Notes: generated from the sequence alone by a model not told the origin. 64,000 nt of DNA from Streptomyces collinus (GCF_031348265.1 NZ_CP133771.1:3410001-3474000), one strand, 5' to 3'. Shown: positions 34,298 through 45,066, numbered from the stretch's first letter. A program made the numbers and translations.

Positions 34298-36559
34298 TTG
34301 CCCAGGTTCAGTGTCATTGTCCCCGCGTACCAGGTTCAGGCGTACCTGCACGAGTGCCTCGAATCAGTGCTCTCCCAGTCCTGTCCCGATCTGGAACTGA
34401 TCGTCGTCGACGACTGCTCGCCGGACGCGTGCGGCGCGATCATCGACGAGTTCGCCGCCCGTGACACGCGCGTACGCCCGGTCCACCTGCCGGAGAACGT
34501 GGGCCTGGGCCGCGCGAGAAACGCCGGGGTGGCGCACGCGAGCGGCGACTACCTGCTGTTCCTCGACAGCGACGACACCCTCACGCCCGACGCGCTGCGG
34601 TCGATCGCCGACCGGCTGAAGGAGACCGGCGAGCCGGACGTGCTGGTGTTCGACTACGCGCGCACCTACTGGACGGGGGAGGCGATCCGCAACCAGGCGG
34701 CCCTGCAGCTCACCGAGCAGGGCCCGGCGCCGTTCCGGCTGGAGGACCGGCCCGGGCTGCTGCGGCTGCTGATGGTCGCCTGGAACAAGGCCTACCGGCG
34801 GGAGTTCGTCGAGCGCGAGGGCTTCGCCTTCCCGCCCGGCGTCTACGAGGACACGCCGTGGACGTACCCGGTGCTGATGACCGCCGAGTCGATCGCGACC
34901 CTCGACCGGGTCTGCGTGCACTACCGGCAGCGGCGCCAGGGCAGCATCCTGCGCACCACCAGCGAGCGGCACTTCGACGTCTTCGAGCAGTACGAGCGGG
35001 TCTTCGCGTTCCTCGACGAGCGCCCCGGGCTGGCCCATTGGCGGCCGGTGCTGTTCCGCCGCATGGTGCACCACCTGGCGATCGTGTACTCCCGGCGGGA
35101 CCGGCTGCCCCGGGGCTCGCGCGCCGACTTCCTGCGCCGGGCCCGCGGCCACTACCGCCGCTACCGCACCCCCGGCGTGCCCGTCCCCCTGCGCTGCCGG
35201 ATCCACCACGTCCTGATCCGCTTCGGCCTGCACCGCACCTACCGCACGCTCCAGCTGGCCTCCGCCCTGCACCGCGCCGCCGCCAGGACGACCGGGACGC
35301 TGCTGCGGGGCCTGCGGTCGGCAACCCTGCGCACCCACTACCGCGTGCAGCGCTGTCTGCCGCTGCGCGCCGACCGCGCCGTCTTCGCCGCCTACGACGG
35401 CCGCGGCCACGGCTGCAACCCGGGCGCGCTGGAAGCCGCGTTCCGGGAACTCGCACCGCACATCCGCACGGCATGGATCGCCCGCCGCGAGCACCACCAC
35501 ACGATCCCGCCCGGCCCGCGCCGCCTCGTTCCCGGGACGGCCGCCTACTGGACGGCCCTCGCCCGCTCCCGCTACCTGGTCAGCAACACCGGCTTCGACG
35601 ACCGGCTGGCCAAGCGCCGGGGCCAGGTCCTGATCCAGACCGGGCACGGCACCCCGCTCGGCCACCTCGGCCTCGACCTCCAGGAGCGCCCCGCGGCGGC
35701 CCGCGGCCGGGACTTCACGCGACTGCTGAAGGACGTCGACCGGTGGGACTACGTGCTGTCCGCCAACCGCCACACCACGCTGACGAACGAGCGGGTCCAC
35801 CCCGGCCGCTACACCACGCTGGAGTACGGCTACCCCCGCAACGACGTGTTCCGGACGGCGACCCCGGCGGACGTGGCCCGGCTGCGCGCCTCGCTGGGCA
35901 TCCCCCGGGGCTCGGTGGCGATCCTGTACGCGCCGACCCACCGCGACTACCGCCGCTCCCAGCGCCACCCCCTCGACCTCCAGCGGATCGTGCGCCGCCT
36001 CGGCCCGCGCTTCATCGTCCTGGCCCGCGCCCACCACGCCTACGACGCACCGCTGACCAGCACCTGCGGCCGGGTCGTCGACGTCTCCGGGCACCCGAGC
36101 GTGGAGTCGCTCTGCCTGGCGTCGGACGCCCTGGTCACGGACTACTCGTCGCTGATGTTCGACTACGCCAACCTGGACCGGCCGATCGTGGTCCACGCCG
36201 ACGACTGGGAGGCGTACGACGCGGCCCGGGGAACCTACTTCGACCTGCGCGACTTTCCGCCGGGCGCGGTCGCTCGCGGAGAGGACGAGCTGATCGACAT
36301 CTTCGCCACCGGCCACTGGCGCGGCTCCCGCTCGGCCCAGCTGCGGGCGGCGTTCCGCGAGCGGTTCTGCACCTGGGACGACGGCCGGGCCGCCGAGCGG
36401 GTGGTGCGCCGGGTCGTCCTCGGTGAGTCGGAGCTGCCGCCGGTCGTGCCGCTCGGCGAGCGCCGCCCGGTGCCCTCGGCGGCGGCCGCGCTGACGCGCG
36501 AACCGCTCACCACCGTGCCGCTGCCGGCCGGCCCCCGCGCCGTCAGCGACAGCCTCTGA
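34298..36559 (+). CDS. GT2 glycosyltransferase fused to CDP-glycerol glycerophosphotransferase-like domain (paralogue 1)
   Basis: The 753-residue protein has an N-terminal GT2 domain (about 1-220; FSVIVPAYQVQAYL, VDDCSPD, DSD at 90-92) and a C-terminal Glyphos_transf domain (about 360-710) as in teichoic-acid polymerases TagB/TagF. In the latter, H450 in GHGTPLG matches the catalytic His of TagF, and YAPTHRDY, ARAHHAY and TDYSSLMFDYANLDRP are present. It should add a sugar and a glycerol- or polyol-phosphate unit to a wall polymer at the cytoplasmic membrane face. The TTG at 34298 is preferred: it gives the N-terminus LPRFSVIVP matching the paralogues and has GGATGG upstream. The ATG at 34286 is the alternative. 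It is the first of three tandem paralogues. Confidence 0.88.
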   Translation: MPRFSVIVPAYQVQAYLHECLESVLSQSCPDLELIVVDDCSPDACGAIIDEFAARDTRVRPVHLPENVGLGRARNAGVAHASGDYLLFLDSDDTLTPDALRSIADRLKETGEPDVLVFDYARTYWTGEAIRNQAALQLTEQGPAPFRLEDRPGLLRLLMVAWNKAYRREFVEREGFAFPPGVYEDTPWTYPVLMTAESIATLDRVCVHYRQRRQGSILRTTSERHFDVFEQYERVFAFLDERPGLAHWRPVLFRRMVHHLAIVYSRRDRLPRGSRADFLRRARGHYRRYRTPGVPVPLRCRIHHVLIRFGLHRTYRTLQLASALHRAAARTTGTLLRGLRSATLRTHYRVQRCLPLRADRAVFAAYDGRGHGCNPGALEAAFRELAPHIRTAWIARREHHHTIPPGPRRLVPGTAAYWTALARSRYLVSNTGFDDRLAKRRGQVLIQTGHGTPLGHLGLDLQERPAAARGRDFTRLLKDVDRWDYVLSANRHTTLTNERVHPGRYTTLEYGYPRNDVFRTATPADVARLRASLGIPRGSVAILYAPTHRDYRRSQRHPLDLQRIVRRLGPRFIVLARAHHAYDAPLTSTCGRVVDVSGHPSVESLCLASDALVTDYSSLMFDYANLDRPIVVHADDWEAYDAARGTYFDLRDFPPGAVARGEDELIDIFATGHWRGSRSAQLRAAFRERFCTWDDGRAAERVVRRVVLGESELPPVVPLGERRPVPSAAAALTREPLTTVPLPAGPRAVSDSL

Positions 36560-36734
36560 CCACGGTTCTCACCCCGGGGAGTCCGCATGCCCTCCAGCCC
36601 GTCCCGGCCGACACCCAGCCGGCCGTCCTCCTGGCGCCCATCCGGGCGGCCGGGACGCCCGCGCGCCGGGTGAGAACTACCGACTCCGGCAGCCCCGCCT
36701 CTTGACAGCCCCGCCTCCTGACAGAAAGAGCAGA

Positions 36735-38933
36735 ATGCCCCGCTTCAGCATCGTCGTCCCGTCCCATGGGGTCGCGGGCCGGCTGTCCCAGGCTCTGGAC
36801 TCCGTCCTCGCCCAGTCCTTCGGCGACTTCGAGCTGATCCCGGTGTGCGACGCACCCGACGCACCGGCGGCGGACGTCGTCACCGGGTACGCCGAGCGGG
36901 ACTCCCGGGTGACGCCGGTGCATTCGCCGCCGTCGGACGGACTGGCCGGGGCGCGCAACACCGGGCTGCGGGCGGCGGTCGGCGGCCATGTGCTGTTCCT
37001 CGACGGTGACGACGTCCTGGTCCCGGGGGCGCTGGCGGCCCTGGACGCCCGGCTGGACGGGACCGGCGACGTGGACGTCCTGTACTTCGAGCACGAGCGC
37101 ACCCCCTGGTGGGAGGGCGAGCCGACCAACCCGGCCGCCCCCCTGCTGGCCAGGACGCCGGACGGGGCCTTCACCCCCGACCGCGCCCCCCGGCTCACGG
37201 GCGTGACGCTCCCGGCGTGGAGCGCGGTCTACCGCCGGGCCTTCCTCACCGAGCAGAACATCACCTTCCCCGGGGACCACTTCACCGATGTCGGCTTCGG
37301 CGGTCTTGTCGCCCTGCGGGCGGAGCGGGTGGCGGCCCTGCGCACGGTCGTCGTCCGGCATCTGCTGCGCCGGCAGGGCAACCTGCTGGGCCTGCCCGGC
37401 GAACACCATGCCGAGCTGCTGGACCAGACCGAGCTGGTGCTGACGCGGGCGGCGGAGCAGGACCTGCCGGCGGACCGGCTGAAGCCGCTGTTCGAGCAGC
37501 TCTTCGCCGCCGTGCTGAAGACGGCCGCCCACCCGCGGCGGCTGACGTCCGGACGACGGGCCTTCTTCCGGCGGGCGAGCGCGCTCTACCGGCGGCACCG
37601 CCCCGACGGATACCGGGCCCCCGGCGGCAGCCTCGGCGTCCAGCACCGGCTGCTGGCCTCGGGGTCGTACGCGGCGTTCCGCTCCCTGCGCGCCGCCAAC
37701 CGGACGGTATCGCGGGCCGCCGCGCTGCTCCCCCGCCCGCGGGGCCTGCGCACCCGGCTGCGCTACGCGGCCGCTCTGCGCATGCCGCTGGACCGGAACC
37801 TCGTCGTGTACTGCGCGTACTGGGGCCGCGGCTACGCCTGCAACCCGGCCGCGATCCACGCCAAGGCCCGCGAGCTGGCCCCGCACCTGCGCGCGGTGTT
37901 CCTGGTGGAGCCGGACGCGGTGGGCAGCGTGCCGCCGGGCGTCGAGCACGCGGTGATCGGCAGCCGGAAGTACTGGCAGGTGCTGGCCCGCGCCAAGTAC
38001 CTGGTCAACAACGCCAACTTCGCTGACGCCGTGGTCAAGCGCCCCGGCAGCGTGCACCTCCAGACCCAGCACGGCACCCCGTTGAAGACGATGGGCGCCG
38101 ACCAGGCGACCTACCCCGTGGTGGCCGCGGCGACCGGCAGCTTCGCCAGGCTGCTGGCCCGGGTGGACCGCTGGGACTACAACCTCACCTCCAACCGGCA
38201 CTCCACCGAGATGTGGGAGCGGGCCTTTCCCAGCGCGCACGAGACCCTTGAGTACGGCTATCCGCGCAACGACATCTACTGCACGGCGTCCGCCGAGGAC
38301 GTCGCCCGCGTCCGCAAGGAACTGGGTGTCCCCGACGGCAAGAAGGCCCTGCTCTACGCGCCCACGCACCGCGACTACGCCACCGGCTTCGAGACGGGCC
38401 TGGACCTGGCGGAGTTCTGCGAGGCGATCGGCGACGACTACGTGGTGCTGCTGCGCGCCCACTACTTCTACGACCAGGGGGCGAGCAGGGGCGGCGGGCG
38501 GATCATCGACGTCACGGGGCACCGCTCGTCGGAGGACGTGTGCCTGGCCGCGGACGGTCTGATCACGGACTACTCGTCGATCATGTTCGACTACGCCAAC
38601 CTGGACCGCCCGATCGTCGTGTACGCCGACGACTGGGACGTCTACCGGGAGACCCGGGGCGTCTATTTCGACCTGATGGAGCTCCCGCCCGGCCGGGTCG
38701 CCCGGACGCCCGGCGAGCTGGCGGCCGTCTTCCGCGACGGCTCCTGGGCGGACGGGACCGCCACGTCCCTGCGGGCCGCGTTCCGGGAACGCTTCTGCCA
38801 GTTCGACGACGGGCGGGCCGCCGAACGCGTCGTGCGCCGGGTGCTGCTGGGCGAGCCGCCCGAGTCGGTCCCGCCCGTGATCCCGCTCGCGGAGCGCGTC
38901 CCGGCCCCCGCCGCCATCCTCGTGAGGAGCTGA
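36735..38933 (+). CDS. GT2 fused to CDP-glycerol glycerophosphotransferase-like domain (paralogue 2)
   Basis: This is a 732-residue paralogue of the preceding gene with the same order of domains. The GT2 part starts MPRFSIVVPSHG and carries DGD at 90-92. The glycerophosphotransferase part has H446 in QHGTPLKTMG, YAPTHRDYATG, LRAHYFYD and TDYSSIMFDYANLDRP, so the catalytic-type residues are intact. The ATG at 36735 follows AAAGAG and aligns with the start of paralogue 3. The 175-bp gap from paralogue 1 contains no clear terminator, so the three may share a transcript. It is probably one step in building a phosphodiester-containing wall polymer. Confidence 0.9.
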   Translation: MPRFSIVVPSHGVAGRLSQALDSVLAQSFGDFELIPVCDAPDAPAADVVTGYAERDSRVTPVHSPPSDGLAGARNTGLRAAVGGHVLFLDGDDVLVPGALAALDARLDGTGDVDVLYFEHERTPWWEGEPTNPAAPLLARTPDGAFTPDRAPRLTGVTLPAWSAVYRRAFLTEQNITFPGDHFTDVGFGGLVALRAERVAALRTVVVRHLLRRQGNLLGLPGEHHAELLDQTELVLTRAAEQDLPADRLKPLFEQLFAAVLKTAAHPRRLTSGRRAFFRRASALYRRHRPDGYRAPGGSLGVQHRLLASGSYAAFRSLRAANRTVSRAAALLPRPRGLRTRLRYAAALRMPLDRNLVVYCAYWGRGYACNPAAIHAKARELAPHLRAVFLVEPDAVGSVPPGVEHAVIGSRKYWQVLARAKYLVNNANFADAVVKRPGSVHLQTQHGTPLKTMGADQATYPVVAAATGSFARLLARVDRWDYNLTSNRHSTEMWERAFPSAHETLEYGYPRNDIYCTASAEDVARVRKELGVPDGKKALLYAPTHRDYATGFETGLDLAEFCEAIGDDYVVLLRAHYFYDQGASRGGGRIIDVTGHRSSEDVCLAADGLITDYSSIMFDYANLDRPIVVYADDWDVYRETRGVYFDLMELPPGRVARTPGELAAVFRDGSWADGTATSLRAAFRERFCQFDDGRAAERVVRRVLLGEPPESVPPVIPLAERVPAPAAILVRS

Positions 38934-38941
38934 CCGAAGAA

Positions 38942-41182
38942 GTGCCCCGCTTCAGCATCATCGTCCCCGTCTACAAGGTGCAGGGCTTCCTGCGCGAGTG
39001 TCTCGACTCGGTGCTCGGCCAGTCCCACGGCGACTTCGAGGTGATCGCCGTGGACGACCGGTCGCCCGACGGCAGCGGCGCCATCCTCGACGAGTACGCC
39101 GCCCGCGACGCCCGGGTGCGGGTGCTGCACCTGCCGGAGAACGTGGGCCTCGGCCGGGCCCGCAACGCCGGTCTCGCGCAGGCGGCCGGCGACTACGTCC
39201 TGTTCCTGGACAGCGACGACCACTACACACCGGGCCTGCTGGCCGCCGTCGCCGCACGTCTGGCGGCGACCGGCGACCCCGACATCCTGGTCTTCGACCA
39301 TGTGCGCACCCACTGGTGGGGCCGCGGCGGACGCAGCGAGGCGGCGGACCTGCTGGCCGCGGCGGGCCTGGAGACGTTCGGCATCCGGGAGAGCCCGCAG
39401 TATCTGAACCTGTTCCTGGTCGCCTGGAACAAGGCCTACCGGCGCTCCTTCTTCCAGGAACACGGCCTTCAGTACGCGCCGGGGCTGTACGAGGACGCGC
39501 CGGTCACCTACCGGTCGATGGTGCTGGCCGAGCGCATCGCCTGCCTGGACCGGATCGGCGTGGAGTACCGGCAGCGCCGGCAGGGCGCGATCACCAAGAC
39601 ACCCGGGCGCCGGCACTTCGAGATCTTCCCGCAGTACGAGGGCCTGTTCGCGTTCCTGGAGCAGCGCCCCGACCTGGACTGGGCGCGTCCGCTGCTGCTG
39701 GAACGGGCGCTGGACCACATGCTGTTCGTGCTGGCCCGCGAGGACCGCGTGCGCCCCGCCGACCGGGGCGACTTCTACCGCGAGATCCGCTCCTTCCACC
39801 GCCGTCACCTCCCCGGGGGCGGCTTCCCGCGGCCGGACGGCTGGCGCGGGGCCGAGATGCGGCTGCTCGCCTCGGCGCCCTACCCGACGTACGCGGCGGC
39901 GCGCGGGCTGCGGGACCTGCGCGCGGCCGCCCTGGGCGGGCGGCGGCGGGTGGCGAAGAGGACGTCGGAGACCGCCCTGCGCGGCTGGTACACGGCCCAG
40001 TCGAAACGCCCGCTGGACCCGCATCTCGCCGTCTACTCGGCGACCCACCACCGGGGTGTGACCGGTGACCCGGCCGCGATCCACGAGAAGGCCCGCGAGC
40101 TCGCCCCGCACATCCGGGGCGTGTGGGTGGTCCGGGAGGACGCGGTGGACGCGCTGCCGCCCGGCACCGACCATGTGACGCCGGGCTCGCGGCGCTATCA
40201 CGAGGTCATGGCGCGGGCCACGTACTGGGTGAACAACGTCAACTGGCCCGGCACCCTGGCCAAGCGGCCCGGCAGCGTGCACATCCACACCCACCAGGGC
40301 ACCCCGCTCAAGTACATGGGCGCCGACCTGCTGACCAAGCCGGGTGCCCGGCACGGGTTCGACGTGCCGCAGATGCTGCGCCGCGCCGACCGCTGGGACT
40401 ACAGCCTGGTCGCGGGGCGGCACGCGGAGCGGACCTGGGAGCGGGCATACCCGTGCCACTTCACCTCACTGCGGACCGGCAGCCCGCGCAACGACGCGCT
40501 GGTCGGGGCAGGGCCCGAGCGGGGCCGGGCGGTGCGCGAGCGGCTCGGCGTCCCCGACGGTGACACGGTCGTGCTGTACGCGCCGACCCGCCGTGACTAC
40601 CGGCGGGGCGGCCATGTCGACCGGTTCGACCTGGCCCGGTTCGCCGCGGACCTGGGCCCCGGGCACACGCTGCTCGTCCGGCTGCACCCGTCACTGGCAG
40701 CGGGTGTGGCGCGGGGTCTCGGCCTGTCCGACCTGCACCGGCGGGGCGTGCTGGTGGACGTCACCGACGAGCCGCACGTCGAGGACGTGATGCTCGCCTC
40801 CGACGTGCTGGTCACCGACTATTCCGCCCTGATGTTCGACTACGCCCTGCTGGACCGGCCGATCGTCGTCCACGCCGACGACTGGGGGGCGTTCGCGGCG
40901 AGCCGGGGCGCCTACTTCGACATCACGGCCGACGCGCCGGGCCATGTGTCGCGCTCCTACCGGGAGCTGACCTGGCTGTTCGCCTCCGGCACCTGGCAGG
41001 ACGCGGAGGCGGCGCGGCTGCGCTCCGGTTTCCGTGAGCGGTACTGCGAGTTCGAGGACGGCCGGGCCGCCGAGCGGGTCGTCCGGCTGCTGATGCTGGG
41101 CGAGCGGGGCGGTGCGCTGCTGCCCTCGGCCCGCCGGACCGAGGGGGCCCGCACCCGACCCGAGGCGCTGATCGAGAGATGA
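38942..41182 (+). CDS. GT2 fused to glycerophosphotransferase-like domain, catalytic His replaced (paralogue 3)
   Basis: The 746-residue third tandem paralogue starts at a GTG eight bases after the stop of paralogue 2. The GT2 domain is intact (VDDRSPDGS, DSD at 90-92). In the C-terminal domain the His of the HGTP motif is replaced: the sequence reads THQGTPLK, with H451 and Q452, where the other three copies have HGTP. The second motif is LVRLHPSL, closer to the RLHP form of TagF than the other copies, and TDYSALMFDYALLDRP is kept. Either His 451 takes over or this domain uses another substrate or is inactive. The gene overlaps the next by ATGA at 41179-41182. Confidence 0.88.
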   Translation: MPRFSIIVPVYKVQGFLRECLDSVLGQSHGDFEVIAVDDRSPDGSGAILDEYAARDARVRVLHLPENVGLGRARNAGLAQAAGDYVLFLDSDDHYTPGLLAAVAARLAATGDPDILVFDHVRTHWWGRGGRSEAADLLAAAGLETFGIRESPQYLNLFLVAWNKAYRRSFFQEHGLQYAPGLYEDAPVTYRSMVLAERIACLDRIGVEYRQRRQGAITKTPGRRHFEIFPQYEGLFAFLEQRPDLDWARPLLLERALDHMLFVLAREDRVRPADRGDFYREIRSFHRRHLPGGGFPRPDGWRGAEMRLLASAPYPTYAAARGLRDLRAAALGGRRRVAKRTSETALRGWYTAQSKRPLDPHLAVYSATHHRGVTGDPAAIHEKARELAPHIRGVWVVREDAVDALPPGTDHVTPGSRRYHEVMARATYWVNNVNWPGTLAKRPGSVHIHTHQGTPLKYMGADLLTKPGARHGFDVPQMLRRADRWDYSLVAGRHAERTWERAYPCHFTSLRTGSPRNDALVGAGPERGRAVRERLGVPDGDTVVLYAPTRRDYRRGGHVDRFDLARFAADLGPGHTLLVRLHPSLAAGVARGLGLSDLHRRGVLVDVTDEPHVEDVMLASDVLVTDYSALMFDYALLDRPIVVHADDWGAFAASRGAYFDITADAPGHVSRSYRELTWLFASGTWQDAEAARLRSGFRERYCEFEDGRAAERVVRLLMLGERGGALLPSARRTEGARTRPEALIER

Positions 41183-43017
41183 GAACTCCCGCGACTCCCG
41201 AGGCCGTCCCCTCCCTGCCCGGCCAGCGGGCCTTCTCGGCCCGGCCGCCGACCGCGGTCGAGGGGCTGCGGCCGGTGCACGGGTGGCATGCCGCCCTGAT
41301 CGCCGTGCCCACCGCGGCCCTGTTCGTGCTGGGCTACCGGCGCCGCTGGATCTGCGACGACGGGCTGATCTACCTGCGCCCGGTCCGGCAGATCCTGGCG
41401 GGCAACGGGCCCGTGTTCAACGTCGGTGAGCGGGCGGAGAGTTCGACGGGCACCCTGTGGCAGTGGCTGCTCGCCCTCGCCACCTGGGTCACCGGCGAGG
41501 ACCCGGCGTTCCTCGCGGTCGGTCTCGGCCTGGTCCTGAGCACCGCGGGGTTCGCGTTCGCTCTGCTCGCCACGTGCCGGCTGCACCGGGGCGCGGGGCC
41601 GCTGCTCCCGGCCGGTGTGTTCGTGCTGCTGGCGGTGCCGCCGTTCTGGTCGTACATGACCTCGGGGCTGGAGAGCGGTCTGGGCACCTTCTGGACCGGC
41701 CTGTCGTGGTGGCTGCTGACGCGGACCCGTCGCGGGCAGGAGGCCCGGCTGACGTGCACGGCCGCCTTCGTGTTCGGGCTGGGTCCGCTGGTCCGGCCCG
41801 ATCTCGCGGTGGTCACGGCCTGTTTCCTGGCCGCGCTGTGGTGGGTGCTGCGTCCCGCCCGGCGGGGCACGGCGGCGATGCTGGCCTCGGCGGGAGCGGT
41901 GCCGCTGGCGTACGAGGTGTTCCGGGCGGGGTACTACGGGGTCCTGGTGCCGTTGCCCGCCATCGCCAAGGAGGCGAGCGCCAGCGACTGGAGCCGGGGT
42001 GCCGGGTATGTGCAGGAGACGCTCGGGCCGTACTGGCTGTGGCCGGTCGTGCCGGTGCTCGGGGCGCTGGCCGTCCTGCTGGTGCGGCGCACCCGCCGGG
42101 AGCAGCGGGAGCGCGCCCCGGGCAGGGTTTCACTCGCGGTGCTGCTGGCGCCGCTCGCGGCGGGGCTGCTGCTCGCCGGGTACGTCGTCCGCGTCGGCGG
42201 CGACTACATGCACGCCCGCATGATCCTGCCCGCCCTTGTGCTGTTGCTCCTGCCGGTGCTGGTCGTGCCCGCGACCAGGGTCACGGGCGTGGCGGGCGTG
42301 CTGCTGGTGGTGTGGCTGTGCGCGGCGGTCAGTCCGCTGCGGACGCCGTTCGACGTGCGCAGCACGCCCGGATCGTTCAACGTGCGCAGCTCCGACGTGG
42401 AGAGCCTCGGCGACCACAACCCGGTGCGCACCGCCACCTGGGTGGGCAACTGGCCCGCCCTGCCGGAGGGGCGCGCGATGCTGGCCCGGGCCGAGCGGGC
42501 GCCCGTGCCGACGCTGCTCTACTTCGACGCCGGGCGGCGGCTGCACGCGACGCCGATGCGCGCGGACTCGCCGTACCAGGTGGTGATCGTGGGCCGCCAT
42601 CTCGGCGTGACGGGGGCGGCGGCGCCGCTGGACGCCTACGTCAACGACGCCTGGGGGCTGGCCAGCCCGATCGGCGCGCACCTGGCGCTGGAGCGGTGGA
42701 GCTGGCCCGGGCACGAGAAGTTCCTGCGCAACCACTGGGTCTTCGCCGAGTGGGCGGCGCAGCATCCGCCGCAGCGCGACCTGCTGCGGGCCGGGGCCCC
42801 GCGGGAGGCGGTCGAGGCGGCCCGGGCCGCGCTGGACTGCGGCGATCTCGCCGAGCTGCGGGAGTCGGTGCGCGCACCGCTCACCGCCGAGCGGTTCTGG
42901 CGAAACCTCACCGGGGCGGTCGAGCGGACGCAGTTCCGCTTCGCGCGCTGGCCCGCGGCGGCCCGGCAGGCGCTGTGCGACCGACCGGCAGGTGGGCGCA
43001 GCGGCCTCACCCGATGA
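41179..43017 (+). CDS. GT-C membrane glycosyltransferase, AftB-like
   Basis: The 612-residue polytopic membrane protein (about ten helices in residues 35-410, then a soluble C-terminal region of about 200 residues) has an early outer-loop acidic motif, DDGLIYLRPVRQI, and GNGPVFNVGERAESST. These resemble the mycobacterial arabinosyltransferase AftB and related GT-C enzymes, which use lipid-phosphate sugars outside the membrane. Streptomycetes lack arabinogalactan, so it more likely decorates the wall polymer made by this locus. The gene is translationally coupled to paralogue 3 (ATGA). Donor and acceptor are unknown. Confidence 0.75.
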   Translation: MRTPATPEAVPSLPGQRAFSARPPTAVEGLRPVHGWHAALIAVPTAALFVLGYRRRWICDDGLIYLRPVRQILAGNGPVFNVGERAESSTGTLWQWLLALATWVTGEDPAFLAVGLGLVLSTAGFAFALLATCRLHRGAGPLLPAGVFVLLAVPPFWSYMTSGLESGLGTFWTGLSWWLLTRTRRGQEARLTCTAAFVFGLGPLVRPDLAVVTACFLAALWWVLRPARRGTAAMLASAGAVPLAYEVFRAGYYGVLVPLPAIAKEASASDWSRGAGYVQETLGPYWLWPVVPVLGALAVLLVRRTRREQRERAPGRVSLAVLLAPLAAGLLLAGYVVRVGGDYMHARMILPALVLLLLPVLVVPATRVTGVAGVLLVVWLCAAVSPLRTPFDVRSTPGSFNVRSSDVESLGDHNPVRTATWVGNWPALPEGRAMLARAERAPVPTLLYFDAGRRLHATPMRADSPYQVVIVGRHLGVTGAAAPLDAYVNDAWGLASPIGAHLALERWSWPGHEKFLRNHWVFAEWAAQHPPQRDLLRAGAPREAVEAARAALDCGDLAELRESVRAPLTAERFWRNLTGAVERTQFRFARWPAAARQALCDRPAGGRSGLTR

Positions 43018-43062
43018 AGTGATCCCGGGTCAGGGCACGCGTAGGGCGGGAACATTCGGCGC

Positions 43063-43092
43063 ATGCCCCCGACCCCTTCCACCCTCTCGTGA
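43063..43092 (+). other. nine-codon minigene overlapping the next start (GTGA)
   Basis: ATG at 43063 opens a nine-codon frame (MPPTPSTLS) whose TGA overlaps the GTG start of the following gene. It may only be chance, but the overlap would couple translation. No clear ribosome-binding site precedes it. Confidence 0.2.
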
Positions 43093-44652
43093 GCGCCCCG
43101 GTCCTGGTCCGGCGGGCCGTGCGCGGTGCGACGGCGCTGCGCGGCGGCCGGGCCGCAAGGCTCACCCCGTACCAGTTCTACGGCGCCCTGTTCTGGCTGG
43201 TGATGACGCTGGCGTACTGGCGGATCCCGCTGTGCTGTGACGCCGGACAGCACGCGGCGGTCGTCGAGCGCCTCAAGGCCGACCTGCTCCACCCGGCCCA
43301 CACGATGGCGGACCTGCCGGGCGAGGGGAGCCCGTACTACGGGCCGTACGCCGTCGCCCAGGGCTATGTGGCGCGGCTGACCGGGTTGACGGGCTGGGAG
43401 GTCGTGAAGCTCGCCGGGCCGGTGCATCTGCTGGTGCTGCTGACGGGGCTCGGCCGGTTCGTCAGGACCCTCACCTCCCGCCCGTGGGCGCCGGTGTGGG
43501 CCCTGCTGTTCATGACGCTGCTGTGGGGCACCGCGCGGATCCTGTGGAGCGGCTACCTCGGGCTGATGGCGATGACGACGAACCTGGGCTACCCGTCCGC
43601 GCTCGCCATCGGGCTGACGTTCTGGGCGTGGGCCTGGACGGGCACCCGCGCGCGGGACGACGCCCCCGCCGTGCGGTTCGTCGGCCCGAGCGGGCTCGGC
43701 GGCTGGTGGGGGTACGCCGGGACCGGCGCCCTCTTCGCGCTGATCCTGCTCACCCATCCCGTCACGGCGGCCTCGGCGCTCACCGGGGCGGTGGCGATCG
43801 TGGCGTCCCGGCAGCGCGGCTGGCGCCGGCCGGTCGCGGCACGCTGGGCGCTCTCCGCGGCGGTCTGCGCGGCGGTCGCCGTGGCATGGCCGTACTACGA
43901 CGTCCTGACGCTGGTGAACGACACCGGCATGGACGCGATGCACCGGCAGCTGTACGAGGGGATGCCCGCCAACTCCTGGCTGGCCCTGCTCGGCCTGCCC
44001 GCACTCTGGGTACGGGCGCGCCGGTCGGTGCGTGATCCGCTGGTGCTGATGTTCCTGCTGGAGTGCCTGCTGGTGGCGTACGGCTGGGTGAGCGGGCACT
44101 ACACGTACGCCCGGGTCCTGTGGGCCGTGCTGGTGCCGCTGCAGTTCGCCCTGGCGGTGGAGCTGGCGGCGCCCCGGCCCTGGCGGCGGGCCCGGCGGGT
44201 ACTGGGCGGGGCGGCGCTGGCCGGGGTGTGTGCCGGGTTCGTCACCGTGCACGCCGGGGCGGTCGTGCCGCGCTCGGCCGACCCGGTGGGGTTCGCGCAG
44301 CCGACGCGCTGGCCGTCCTACGACTGGGCCGCGCGGCACATCGGGCCCGGCGAGGTGGTGATCACCGACGGGTACTTCGCCAGTCACGCCATCGCCGGGT
44401 ACGGGCCGAACCTCGCCGCGCCCATCTGGCCCGACCCCGCCCTGGACGAGCGGGAGCGGGAGCGCCGGGCGGCCGATGTCCGCGCCTATCTCGCCCCCGG
44501 CTCGACCCGCGCCGAGCGGTCCGCCGTCGTCCGCCGCTACCACGTGCGCTGGCTGCTGCTGACACGCCGGCACCCGATGCCCGAGGAGGCCGTGGTGGTG
44601 GCGTGGAGCAGACGGACGGGGGAGGTGCTGGCGCGGGTCGCGGGTGGCGCGC

Positions 44653-44663
<11 letters not shown>
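43089..44663 (+). CDS. polytopic membrane protein, GT-C-like
   Basis: The 524-residue protein has about ten hydrophobic helices (about 30-395) and a soluble tail. An acidic residue in the first outer loop (LCCDAGQHAAVVERL) and the general layout suggest a GT-C glycosyltransferase, but no specific family is recognised. It follows the AftB-like gene on the same strand at 71 bp and so belongs to the wall-polymer set. The GTG at 43089 is the first good start in frame. Its 3' end overlaps the convergent ohr gene by 11 bp. Confidence 0.7.
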
Positions 44664-45066
<403 letters not shown>

